Source: Streptomyces sp. NBC_01233
GTDB taxonomy: Bacteria; Actinomycetota; Actinomycetes; Streptomycetales; Streptomycetaceae
Reading direction: 5' to 3'
DNA length: 64,000 nt
Assembly (NCBI RefSeq): GCF_035989305.1
Contig: NZ_CP108514.1
Coordinates: forward strand, 5,994,501 to 6,058,500
Position numbers and translations under genes: made by a program. Below are positions 8,252-15,647 of the stretch, in pieces; the stretch's first letter is position 1; each line of letters starts with the position of its first letter. The notes below the pieces were generated by a model that was given only the letters and a program-made list of their open reading frames with translations, made no database searches and was not told where the DNA came from.

Positions 8252-9106
8252 TCAGCCGGTGCAGCCGTCCCAGAAGGAGGCCAGCGCGGCGGCCGTGACG
8301 GCCGGATCCTCGGCGTTCGGGGAGTGCCCCGTCCCGGGGACGACCACCCGCTCGGCGCCGAGGCGCCGGGCCATCTCGTCCATCAGCGGGACCGGCCACG
8401 CGTCGTCGACGGCTCCGGACAGGACCAGCTTCGGCAGTCCGGTCCGGCTCAGCTCCGCCACCCGGTCGGGCTCGGAGATCAGCACCCGGCCCGTGACGAT
8501 CAACTGCTCGGGAACGGTCGCCACCCACCGCCCGCGCAGGAACTCCGCCAGCTCGGCGGAGTCCGCCGCCGCGTCCTGCGGGTCGTAGGCGCGCATCGCC
8601 GCCCAGATGGCGGGCATGTCCCCGCCCATCGCCTCCAGGGCCGCCACCAGCAGCTTCGTACGCGCCTGCTGCTCCTCGGTGATCGCGGCCGGCCCGCTGC
8701 TCAGCAGGGTGAGCGAGGCGAAGGGAGAGGGGTCGCGCAGCACCGCGGCGCGCGAGATCAGCCCGCCGAGGGAGTGGCCGACCAGGTGCACGCGGTCAGC
8801 TCCCAGAGCGCAGGTCTGCGCGAGCACGTCCTGCGCCAGCTCCTCCAGGGCGTACGCCTGCTCCTCGCGCGGGCCCGGCGTCTCGTGCTGGCCGCGCCCG
8901 TCGACGGCGACCACCCGGTACCCGGCAGCGGCCAGCGGCTCCAGGAGGCCGATGAAGTCCTCCTTGCTGCCCGTGAAACCGGGGACCAGCAGGGCGGTGC
9001 CGCGGACGGGCTCACCGGCTTCGTGCACGGCGAACACGCCGCGGTCGGTGGTGAGGCGGTGCGCACGGGCGGCGGGGGGCAGGGTGAGGTGCGGCGGCTT
9101 GCTCAT
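8252..9106 (-). CDS. alpha/beta hydrolase
   Basis: A 284-residue cytoplasmic alpha/beta-hydrolase. The nucleophile elbow is GHSLGG (about residues 111-116). The oxyanion region is VPGFTGSKEDF, the acid lies in SGAVDDAWPV (about 232-241), and the catalytic His in PGTGHSPNAE (about 260). Length and layout match small esterases and acyl hydrolases; the substrate cannot be told. It ends with WDGCTG. Its upstream side converges with no other promoter, and it is probably monocistronic. Confidence 0.88.
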   Translation of the reverse strand: MSKPPHLTLPPAARAHRLTTDRGVFAVHEAGEPVRGTALLVPGFTGSKEDFIGLLEPLAAAGYRVVAVDGRGQHETPGPREEQAYALEELAQDVLAQTCALGADRVHLVGHSLGGLISRAAVLRDPSPFASLTLLSSGPAAITEEQQARTKLLVAALEAMGGDMPAIWAAMRAYDPQDAAADSAELAEFLRGRWVATVPEQLIVTGRVLISEPDRVAELSRTGLPKLVLSGAVDDAWPVPLMDEMARRLGAERVVVPGTGHSPNAEDPAVTAAALASFWDGCTG

Positions 9107-9168
9107 GGGCCAGAGGTTACCGGCCCGTAGATTCCCGGCGCAGCCTCCCCCGGACGCCCCCGGGTACG

Positions 9169-9210
9169 CCGACGGCCCCGGCCCCCTCGGAAGGGGTACG
9201 GGGCCGTCGG
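9169..9210. terminator. intrinsic terminator of the DEAD-box helicase gene
   Basis: A 12-bp perfect stem (9169-9180 with 9199-9210) has a nested CCCC/GGGG hairpin in its loop. It lies just downstream of the leftward helicase stop at 9227. Confidence 0.65.
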
Positions 9211-9226
9211 TGCGGTGCTCGGGCGC

Positions 9227-11398
9227 TTACGCCTCCGGGGCGGCCGCGACCTTGCGGGTGCGGGTGCGCTTCGGCTTCGCCGGCGCCTCCTCGGCCACGG
9301 CGGCCGCCTCGGCGACCGGAGCGGCCTCGGCGACCTTGCGCGTACGGGTGCGCTTCGGCTTGACCGGAGCCTCCTCCGCCACCGCGACGGCGGCGGCCTC
9401 GGCGACCGGAGCGGCGTCCGCGACCTTGCGGGTGCGGGTGCGCTTCGGCTTGACCGGCGCCTCCTCGGCCACGGCGGTGACCTCGGCGACCGGGGTCACC
9501 GGGGCGGCCGCGACCTTGCGGGTGCGCCGCGCCTTCACCGGCTCCACGGGCGGAGCCATCTGGAAGTCCGGCTCCGGTGCGCTCTCCACGACCTTGCGCG
9601 GGCGCCGTGCCCGGACGGGCGCGGGCTCGACGGGCGGGGCCATCTGGAAGTCCGGCTCCGGGGCGCTCTCCACGACCTTGCGCGGGCGCCGTGCCCGGAC
9701 GGGCGCGGGCTCGACGGGCGGGGCCATCTGGAAGTCCGGCTCCGGGGCGCTCTCCACGACCTTGCGGGTGCGGGTGCGCCGCGGCTTGGCCGGGGCCTCC
9801 TCGGCGACCGGGGTCACCGCGGCCACGGGAGCCTCGGCCACCGCGACCGGTGCGGCCTGAGCGGTCTCCACGGCCTGAGCCGGCACCGCGCCCACACGGG
9901 TGCGGCGGCGGCGCGGCCTGCGCGGCTCGTCGGCGGCCGGAGCCGTCGGCGCGTCCACCACGGGGGTGACGGCGGCGGCCTCGGCGCCCTCGGCGAGCTC
10001 CGTACCGCCACGGGTACGGCGGCGCTGACGCGGCGTACGGGTGCGCGCGGGGCGCTCCTCGGTCACCACGGCGGCGGCGGCCGGACCGGAGCGTCCGCCA
10101 CGGCCACCGCGGCCGCCGGTCTCGCCCAGGTCTTCCAGGTTCTCGGCCTTGAGGCCGGCCCGCGTGCGCTCGGCGCGCGGCAGGATGCCCTTGGTGCCGG
10201 CCGGGATGTTCAGCTGCTCGAACAGGTGCGGGGACGTGGAGTACGTCTCCACCGGGTCGTGGAAGTCCAGCTCCAGCGCCTTGTTGATCAGCTGCCAGCG
10301 CGGGATGTCGTCCCAGTCGACCAGGGTGACGGCGATGCCCTTGTTGCCCGCGCGGCCGGTGCGGCCCACGCGGTGCAGGAAGGTCTTCTCGTCCTCCGGC
10401 GTCTGGTAGTTGATGACGTGGGTGACGCCCTCGACGTCGATGCCGCGCGCGGCGACGTCGGTGCACACCAGCACGTCGACCTTGCCGTTGCGGAACGCAC
10501 GCAGGGCCTGCTCGCGCGCGCCCTGGCCCAGGTCGCCGTGGACGGCGCCCGAGGCGAAGCCGCGCTTCTCCAGCTGCTCGGCGATGTCGGCCGCCGTGCG
10601 CTTGGTGCGGCAGAAGATCATGGCCAGGCCGCGGCCCTCGGCCTGCAGGATCCGGGAGACGAGCTCCGGCTTGTCCATGTTGTGCGCACGGAAGACGTGC
10701 TGCGTGGTGTTGGCGACGGTAGCGCCCTCGCCGTCCTCGGAGACGGCGCGGATGTGCGTGGGCTGCGTCATGTACCGGCGGGCCAGGCCGATGACCGCGC
10801 CCGGCATGGTCGCCGAGAACAGCATGGTCTGACGCTTCGGCGGCAGGTAGCTCATGATCCGCTCGACGTCGGGCAGGAAGCCCAGGTCGAGCATCTCGTC
10901 GGCCTCGTCCAGGACGAGCGCCTTGATGTGCGAGAGGTCGAGCTTCTTCTGGCCGGCCAGGTCGAGCAGGCGGCCCGGGGTGCCGACGATGATGTCGACG
11001 CCCTTCTTGAGCGCCTCGACCTGGGGCTCGTACGCGCGGCCGCCGTATATGGCGAGGACGCGGACGTTGCGGACCTTGCCCGCGGTCAGGAGGTCGTTGG
11101 TGACCTGGGTGCACAGCTCGCGGGTGGGAACCACCACGAGGGCCTGTGGGGCGTCGGTCAGCTGCTCGGCCTTGGCCCGGCCCGCCTCGACGTCCGCGGG
11201 GACGGTGACCCGCTCCAGCAGGGGAAGGCCGAAACCGAGCGTCTTGCCGGTTCCGGTCTTGGCCTGGCCGATGACGTCCGTGCCGGAAAGGGCGACGGGG
11301 AGGGTCATCTCCTGGATCGGGAAGGGGGACACAATGCCGACGGCCTCAAGGGCTTCGGCCGTTTCGGGAAGGATCCCGAGGTCTCGGAACGTAGTCAG
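9227..11398 (-). CDS. DEAD-box RNA helicase with repeat-rich basic tail, probable CTG start
   Basis: An ATP-dependent RNA helicase for RNA unwinding or ribosome/degradosome work. The motifs are AKTGTGKT (motif I), PTRELC (Ia), GTPGR, DEADEMLDLGF (II), SATMPG (III), ARGIDVEGV and HRVGRTGRAG (VI). The Q motif (RDLGI...PFPIQEM) lies partly upstream of the first GTG (11332). Reading back, the frame stays open to a TAG, with no ATG, GTG or TTG. The only sensible start is CTG at 11398, with AGAGG eight bases upstream, giving LTTFRDLGI and a 723-residue protein. Residues beyond about 395 are a low-complexity Ala/Pro/Arg tail with KRTRTRKV blocks, probably RNA-binding. A leader of about 260 nt precedes it. 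Confidence 0.9.
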   Translation of the reverse strand: MTTFRDLGILPETAEALEAVGIVSPFPIQEMTLPVALSGTDVIGQAKTGTGKTLGFGLPLLERVTVPADVEAGRAKAEQLTDAPQALVVVPTRELCTQVTNDLLTAGKVRNVRVLAIYGGRAYEPQVEALKKGVDIIVGTPGRLLDLAGQKKLDLSHIKALVLDEADEMLDLGFLPDVERIMSYLPPKRQTMLFSATMPGAVIGLARRYMTQPTHIRAVSEDGEGATVANTTQHVFRAHNMDKPELVSRILQAEGRGLAMIFCRTKRTAADIAEQLEKRGFASGAVHGDLGQGAREQALRAFRNGKVDVLVCTDVAARGIDVEGVTHVINYQTPEDEKTFLHRVGRTGRAGNKGIAVTLVDWDDIPRWQLINKALELDFHDPVETYSTSPHLFEQLNIPAGTKGILPRAERTRAGLKAENLEDLGETGGRGGRGGRSGPAAAAVVTEERPARTRTPRQRRRTRGGTELAEGAEAAAVTPVVDAPTAPAADEPRRPRRRRTRVGAVPAQAVETAQAAPVAVAEAPVAAVTPVAEEAPAKPRRTRTRKVVESAPEPDFQMAPPVEPAPVRARRPRKVVESAPEPDFQMAPPVEPAPVRARRPRKVVESAPEPDFQMAPPVEPVKARRTRKVAAAPVTPVAEVTAVAEEAPVKPKRTRTRKVADAAPVAEAAAVAVAEEAPVKPKRTRTRKVAEAAPVAEAAAVAEEAPAKPKRTRTRKVAAAPEA
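9541..9780. repeat. 84-bp coding tandem repeat in helicase tail
   Basis: Three nearly identical copies with an 84-bp (28-residue) period run across this interval; the GCCATCTGGAAGTCC core starts near 9555, 9639 and 9723. Each encodes an RKVVESAPEPDFQMAPPVEP-type unit followed by an Arg-rich spacer. The near identity at the DNA level indicates recent expansion. Confidence 0.9.
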
Positions 11399-11779
11399 GG
11401 TGCTGCCTCTTCTGTGAGACGCGGCGCGAGGCGGCGAGGGGGGTCGTACCGTGCCGTGCTTGCAGTACTGCTACGTACGAAGCTGCGCGGGACCACTAGC
11501 CTTCGCTCAGGCGCATCTGCCGCTGAGGGGGCCCCTCGTAAGAGGCGGTACGCATCAACGTACGCACCACACCGAGGGCGGTCGGTTGGAGCCGATCGGG
11601 CCACCGACCGGGCATCCTCATTCGGATGGCCCGCCGAGTATCCGGCAGGCGCATTACCACTGTACCCCGGAATCGCGCAGCTGTGTCGGGTGAATTCACC
11701 GGGTAGACGCGTTTAGCTGGACAGGCAGTCAACCGGCATGGTGCCTTGGAGGGCCATTCGGCGGGCTATTGTGCGGAGC
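11399..11779. promoter_or_regulatory. divergent intergenic region and long helicase leader
   Basis: No gene is seen in these 381 bases. On the minus strand a TACAGT -10-like box (about 11663-11668) would start a leader of about 260 nt before the helicase CTG. The leader is rich in short inverted and direct repeats, including two GCGTAC copies near 11545-11565 and a GTACGTAGCAGTAC segment near 11468-11478. Long leaders before DEAD-box helicases are known to mediate cold or autogenous control in other bacteria; whether this one does is unknown. The right edge holds the promoter of the ferritin-like gene. Confidence 0.4.
11767..11772 (+). promoter_or_regulatory. -10 box of the ferritin-like gene
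   Basis: TATTGT lies seven bases before the ATG at 11780. The spacer also contains GGAG, so either leaderless or very short-leader initiation is possible. Confidence 0.4.
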
Positions 11780-12538
11780 ATGTCGACCGTAGAAAACGCC
11801 TCGCCCGCCGACGACAGCGCGCCCGCCGAACCCGTCGGTATCGCCTCCCAGGACTGGGCGACCGCCTCTGCCTCGCCTCAGTACCGGGCCGCCGTCGTGG
11901 ACCTGCTCGGCGCGCTCGCGTACGGAGAGCTCGCGGCCTTCGAGCGCCTCGCGGAGGACGCGAAGCTCGCGCCCACCCTGGACGACAAGGCCGAGCTCGC
12001 CGCGATGGCCTCCGCCGAGTTCCACCACTTCGAGCGGCTGCGGGACCGGCTCACGGCCATCGAGGTCGAGCCCACCGCCGCCATGCAGCCCTTCGCCAAG
12101 GGCGTCGACGACTTCCACCGCCAGACCGCTCCCTCGGACTGGCTGGAGGGCCTGGTCAAGGCGTACGTCGGCGACTCCATCGCCAGTGACTTCTACCGCG
12201 AGGTCGCCTCCCACCTGGACAACGACACCCGCGCGCTCGTGCTCGGCGTGCTCGACGACACCGGCCACGGCAACTTCGCCGTCGAGAAGGTGCGCGCCGC
12301 GATCGAGGCGGACCCGCGCTGTGGCGGCCGGCTCGCGCTGTGGGCCCGCCGGCTGATGGGCGAGGCCCTCTCGCAGGCCCAGCGCGTGGTCGCGGAGCGC
12401 GACGCGCTCTCGACCATGCTGGTCGGCGGCGTCGACGGAATGGCGGCGGGCTTCGACCTGGCGGCCGTCGGCGAGATGTTCACCCGGATCACCAAGGCGC
12501 ACACCAAGCGGATGGCGGCCCTCGGCCTCGCCGCCTGA
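11780..12538 (+). CDS. ferritin-like fold protein (MiaE-2 type)
   Basis: A 252-residue, mostly helical protein of the ferritin-like/MiaE_2 group related to tRNA-2-methylthio-cis-ribozeatin hydroxylases. Candidate di-iron ligands are the Glu residues in AYGELAAFERL (about 54-64), the EFHHFERL motif (about 83-90) and the His in DDTGHGNFAVEKV. The start is ATG 11780, not the in-frame ATG 14 codons earlier, because the promoter -10 lies between them. Whether it modifies tRNA or handles iron or oxidants is unknown. Confidence 0.82.
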   Translation: MSTVENASPADDSAPAEPVGIASQDWATASASPQYRAAVVDLLGALAYGELAAFERLAEDAKLAPTLDDKAELAAMASAEFHHFERLRDRLTAIEVEPTAAMQPFAKGVDDFHRQTAPSDWLEGLVKAYVGDSIASDFYREVASHLDNDTRALVLGVLDDTGHGNFAVEKVRAAIEADPRCGGRLALWARRLMGEALSQAQRVVAERDALSTMLVGGVDGMAAGFDLAAVGEMFTRITKAHTKRMAALGLAA

Positions 12539-12582
12539 CCCGACGCCTGTACGCCCCGTACGGCTCCACACGGCTCCATGCA

Positions 12583-12617
12583 CCGGCCCCGGCGCGCATC
12601 GTGCGCGCCGGGGCCGG
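12583..12617. terminator. strong hairpin between convergent genes
   Basis: A perfect 16-bp GC-rich stem (12583-12598 with 12602-12617) with a three-base loop separates the ferritin-like gene from the leftward gene ending at 12675. Confidence 0.7.
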
Positions 12618-12674
12618 CGTACGTCTGTCAGGGGATCCTCAGCGGCGGGTCCCCGGGACACGGGTCCTCAGCGG

Positions 12675-12977
12675 TCACCCCTGCGACGGGAGCGAAAACG
12701 GAGTCCTGTGCGCGGGCCTGCGGGGCCCGGAGGCCGGACGGAGCAGCAGGGACAGGACCACCGCCGACACCAGCACCCCGCCGACGAAGGTCGCGGTCAG
12801 GGTGTTGTGCCCGGGGCCCAGCGCGAAGTGGGTGAGATACGCCCCGAACAGTGCCCCCAGCACCCCACTGACCAGCACCACTCTCGGGGACGGCAGTCGG
12901 CGTGCGAGCACTCGGGCGGCTGTTGCGGACAGGGCGAGGCCCAGCAGAGCGGAGCCGAGCACTTCCATCAGCAGCAT
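12675..12977 (-). CDS. small integral membrane protein (100 aa)
   Basis: The protein has three hydrophobic segments at about residues 4-22, 32-52 and 62-80, and a basic Pro/Arg-rich C-terminus. Gly/Ala-rich segments such as GVLGALFGAYL recall small multi-pass stress or GlsB-like membrane proteins, but the match is not diagnostic. ATG 12977 is chosen because GGGAGAG lies eight bases upstream; the longer in-frame start at 13013 has no site. Function unknown. Confidence 0.65.
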   Translation of the reverse strand: MLLMEVLGSALLGLALSATAARVLARRLPSPRVVLVSGVLGALFGAYLTHFALGPGHNTLTATFVGGVLVSAVVLSLLLRPASGPRRPAHRTPFSLPSQG

Positions 12978-13044
12978 GAGGTCTCTCCCATACGTCAGGG
13001 CAAACCGTGTCACTGCCGTCCTACCCGAAGCGGAAGAAACGGAA

Positions 13045-13074
13045 ACGGCCCGGTGGAATCAACCACCGGGCCGT
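13045..13074. terminator. intrinsic terminator of DUF3107 gene
   Basis: A perfect 12-bp stem (13045-13056 with 13063-13074) has a six-base AATCAA loop. It lies directly downstream of the leftward DUF3107 stop. Confidence 0.75.
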
Positions 13075-13086
13075 TTGCGACAGTTC

Positions 13087-13314
13087 TCAGAGCGCGCCGA
13101 AACCGACCTTGCGCACGCTCGGCTCACCCAGGTCGACGTACGACAGGCGGTCGGACGGCACCAGGACCTTGCGGCCCTTGTTGTCGGTGAGGCTCAGCAG
13201 CGGCTCGTTGCCGGACAGCGCCGCGGTGACGATGCTCTCCAGCTCCTCGGCGCTCAGGTCGCTCTCCAGCACGATCTCCCGGGGTGCGTGCTGCACGCCG
13301 ATCTTGACCTCCAC
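13087..13314 (-). CDS. DUF3107 family protein
   Basis: A complete 75-residue member of DUF3107, a small actinobacterial family. Start MEVKIGVQ, central ELVLES/DLSAEELE segment and the C-terminal motif KVLVPSDRLSYVDLG are all present. The predicted fold is a compact alpha/beta domain, possibly nucleic-acid or ATP binding, but not characterised. It has its own terminator and lies next to a TetR gene, an arrangement conserved in streptomycetes. Confidence 0.88.
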   Translation of the reverse strand: MEVKIGVQHAPREIVLESDLSAEELESIVTAALSGNEPLLSLTDNKGRKVLVPSDRLSYVDLGEPSVRKVGFGAL

Positions 13315-13450
13315 GGCTTTGTCCCTCCGACGATCCGGTTCGCGCGATCAGCCGCGCCGTACGCGGTCCACATTAGCCCGGAGAGGGGATGCGGACCGCG
13401 CAGAGCGGACACGCTGGCAGCGAACAGCGACCGTGACGGGGCCGCGGGGG

Positions 13451-14104
13451 TCAGGCCTGTTCGGGGCTCGGCTCGGCGCCGTGCAGCGGGAAGCCGGCGA
13501 TGCCGCGCCAGGCGAGCGAGGTCAGCAGGCCGACCGCCGTGTCACGGGCGACCGGGCTCTCGCTGGACAGCCAGTAGCGGGCCACGACCTGCGAAACCCC
13601 GCCCAGGCCCACGGCCAGCAGCATCGACTCGTCCCGGGACAGCCCGGTGTCCTCGGCGATGACCTCGCAGATGGCCTCGGCGCACTGCAGCGACACGCGG
13701 TCGACGCGCTCGCGCACCGCCGGCTCGTTCGTCAGGTCGGACTCGAAGACCAGCCGGAAGGCGCCGCCCTCCTCCTCCACGTACGCGAAGTACGCGTCCA
13801 TCGTCGCGGCCACGCGCAGCTTGTTGTCCGTCGTCGACGCGAGCGCGGTGCGCACGGCGAGCAGCAGGGCCTCGCAGTGCTGGTCCAGCAGCGCCAGGTA
13901 CAGGTCGAGCTTGCCGGGGAAGTGCTGGTACAGCACCGGCTTGCTCACTCCGGCACGCTCGGCGATGTCATCCATCGCCGCAGCGTGGTAACCCTGCGCG
14001 ACGAAAACCTCCTGGGCCGCGCCCAGGAGCTGGTTGCGCCGGGCTCGGCGCGGCAGTCGCGTGCCCCGCGGACGCGCTGCCTCGGTCTGCTCGATGGCTG
14101 TCAC
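13451..14104 (-). CDS. TetR family transcriptional regulator
   Basis: A 217-residue regulator. The N-terminal helix-turn-helix (about residues 18-65) includes MDDIAERAGVSKPVLYQHFPGK. The C-terminal ligand-binding domain is about 130 residues and contains a TetR_C-like AFRLVFESDLTNEP region. GTG 14104 is chosen because GGGAGG precedes it; the open frame extends to 14191 but that start has no site and would lie over the operator. A 13-bp palindrome overlaps the predicted promoter, so the gene is probably autoregulated. The effector is unknown. Confidence 0.92.
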   Translation of the reverse strand: MTAIEQTEAARPRGTRLPRRARRNQLLGAAQEVFVAQGYHAAAMDDIAERAGVSKPVLYQHFPGKLDLYLALLDQHCEALLLAVRTALASTTDNKLRVAATMDAYFAYVEEEGGAFRLVFESDLTNEPAVRERVDRVSLQCAEAICEVIAEDTGLSRDESMLLAVGLGGVSQVVARYWLSSESPVARDTAVGLLTSLAWRGIAGFPLHGAEPSPEQA

Positions 14105-14155
14105 GCCGCCTCCCACTTTCTCTAAGAACACAGTGCGCTCTGCGCCGCGCCCGCC

Positions 14156-14177
14156 ATCGTACTTTTCGGTAACCGAA
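14156..14177 (-). promoter_or_regulatory. TetR promoter with palindromic operator candidate
   Basis: On the minus strand TACGAT (14161-14156) is a good -10. Immediately upstream, at 14165-14177, is the perfect palindrome TTCGGTAACCGAA (six-base arms around one base). The palindrome falls inside the -35/-10 spacer, where a bound TetR dimer would block polymerase. Confidence 0.6.
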
Positions 14178-14253
14178 TCTGGAGGGTTCAAGCCGAGTTT
14201 TCTCGCGGTACGGACGGCCCGGAGGTGCTGGTCAGCGGTCGGTCGGAGGCCGG

Positions 14254-14469
14254 TCAGCGGTAGTCGTCCTCATCCAGCGGCACCACCCGCGCCTGCTCGG
14301 CGGCATCGCCGTCCGCGGCCTCGCCCACGTCCGCACCGGTGATCGGGTCGTCCTCGTCCGGCTGGAGGCCGGCCAGCTGCTCCGCCACATCCGCCTCGGG
14401 CGCCTCAGGATCGAGGGTTTCCGGAAACGGCTCCCGGAAGGTGTCCGGCTCCGCAGGGTCGACAGTCAT
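14254..14469 (-). CDS. small acidic conserved protein (71 aa)
   Basis: The protein is extremely acidic and Pro-rich, without cysteines or membrane segments: MTVDPAEPDTFREPFPE at the start and VVPLDEDDYR at the end. It is probably intrinsically disordered. A good GAGGGGAGCGGC ribosome site precedes the ATG. It reads towards the TetR gene with a 150-bp gap. I recognise it only as a conserved streptomycete hypothetical protein. Confidence 0.65.
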   Translation of the reverse strand: MTVDPAEPDTFREPFPETLDPEAPEADVAEQLAGLQPDEDDPITGADVGEAADGDAAEQARVVPLDEDDYR

Positions 14470-14534
14470 GCCGCTCCCCTCGCTTCCTTGCTCTCACCTA
14501 TGAGCCTAGGAGGATCGGGGATGCGCCGCTATGC

Positions 14535-14580
14535 GGATCCGGATCTGATCCGGATCTGATCCGGATCCGATCCGGATCCG
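14535..14580. repeat. GATCCG/GATCTG short tandem repeat
   Basis: About four units of an 11-base CGGATCTGATC-type repeat run through the divergent intergenic region between the small acidic gene and the hydrolase. The sequence is nearly self-complementary and rich in GATC. Confidence 0.85.
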
Positions 14581-14627
14581 CTGGTGTCTGTGACCGCGAA
14601 CACAGGAAGTGGAGCGTGATCGTCTCG

Positions 14628-14633
14628 TAACAT
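14628..14633 (+). promoter_or_regulatory. -10 box for leaderless hydrolase gene
   Basis: TAACAT ends seven bases before the ATG at 14641, and no Shine-Dalgarno sequence is present. Transcription would begin at the start codon. No convincing -35. Confidence 0.45.
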
Positions 14634-14640
14634 TGCCCGC

Positions 14641-15642
14641 ATGTCTTCGACCGAGCTGCCGGGCGTACGGTCCACCGCCGAGCTGTCCTCCCTGGTGGGA
14701 GCGGTCCGGGTGGCCGAAGGAGAGCAGCTGCGCACCGCCGTGCTGCCCGGGCTGGAACTGGCCGTGCGGGTGCGCCCGCCCCTGCGCACGGGCCCGCCGC
14801 CCGCGCTGTTCGTGCACGGACTGGGCGGTTCCTCGCAGAACTGGTCGGACCTCATGGCGCAGCTGGCCGACACCGTCGACGGCGAGGCCGTGGACCTGCC
14901 CGGCTTCGGCTGGTCCCCGCCGCCCGCCGACCGGGACTACTCCGTCACCGCGTTCGCCCGCGCCGTCATCCGTCACCTCGACGCCGCCGGGCGCGGGCCG
15001 GTCCACCTGTTCGGGAACTCCCTCGGCGGCGCCGTCTCCACCCGGGTCGCGGCCGTCCGGCCCGACCTCGTGCGCACGCTCACGCTGATCTCGCCCGCCC
15101 TGCCCGAACTGCGCGTGCAGAAGTCGGCCGTGCCGACCGCGCTGCTCGCCGTACCGGGGGTGGCGGGGCTCTTCAGCCGGCTGACACGGGGCCTCAGCGC
15201 CGAGCAGCGCACCCGTGGAGTGACGGAGCTCTGTTACGGAGACCCCTCCCGGGTGACACCCGACGGGTTCCGCAACGCCGTGGAGGAGATGGAGCGGCGG
15301 ATGGCCCTGCCGTACTTCTGGGACGCGATGACCCGCTCCTCGCGCGGCATCGTCGACGCCTACACCCTCGGCGGCCAGCACGGGCTGTGGCGCCAGGCGC
15401 AGCGGGTTCTCGCGCCGTCCCTCCTGGTCTACGGTGGCCGGGACCAGCTGGTCTCGTACCGTATGGCCCACAAGGCCGCCGCCGCCTTCCGGGGTTCGCG
15501 GCTGCTGACCCTGCCCGAGGCCGGGCACGTGGCGATGATGGAGTACCCCGAGGTGGTCGCCGCCGCCTTCCGGGAGCTGCTCCGCGACACCGGCGCGGGC
15601 GAGGGCGAGACCGACCGAGATACCGAAGACGGCAGAGGCTGA
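14641..15642 (+). CDS. alpha/beta hydrolase
   Basis: A 333-residue alpha/beta-hydrolase. The HGLGGSS oxyanion motif is at about residues 60-66 and the nucleophile elbow is FGNSLGG (about 124-130). The acid is in YGGRDQLV (about 264-271) and the catalytic His in PEAGHVAMME (about 293-302). The layout resembles epoxide-hydrolase or C-C-bond-hydrolase-like enzymes, but the substrate is unknown. The acidic C-terminal tail runs up to the next gene, which starts five bases after the stop, so the pair is an operon. Confidence 0.88.
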   Translation: MSSTELPGVRSTAELSSLVGAVRVAEGEQLRTAVLPGLELAVRVRPPLRTGPPPALFVHGLGGSSQNWSDLMAQLADTVDGEAVDLPGFGWSPPPADRDYSVTAFARAVIRHLDAAGRGPVHLFGNSLGGAVSTRVAAVRPDLVRTLTLISPALPELRVQKSAVPTALLAVPGVAGLFSRLTRGLSAEQRTRGVTELCYGDPSRVTPDGFRNAVEEMERRMALPYFWDAMTRSSRGIVDAYTLGGQHGLWRQAQRVLAPSLLVYGGRDQLVSYRMAHKAAAAFRGSRLLTLPEAGHVAMMEYPEVVAAAFRELLRDTGAGEGETDRDTEDGRG

Positions 15643-15647
15643 CGACC

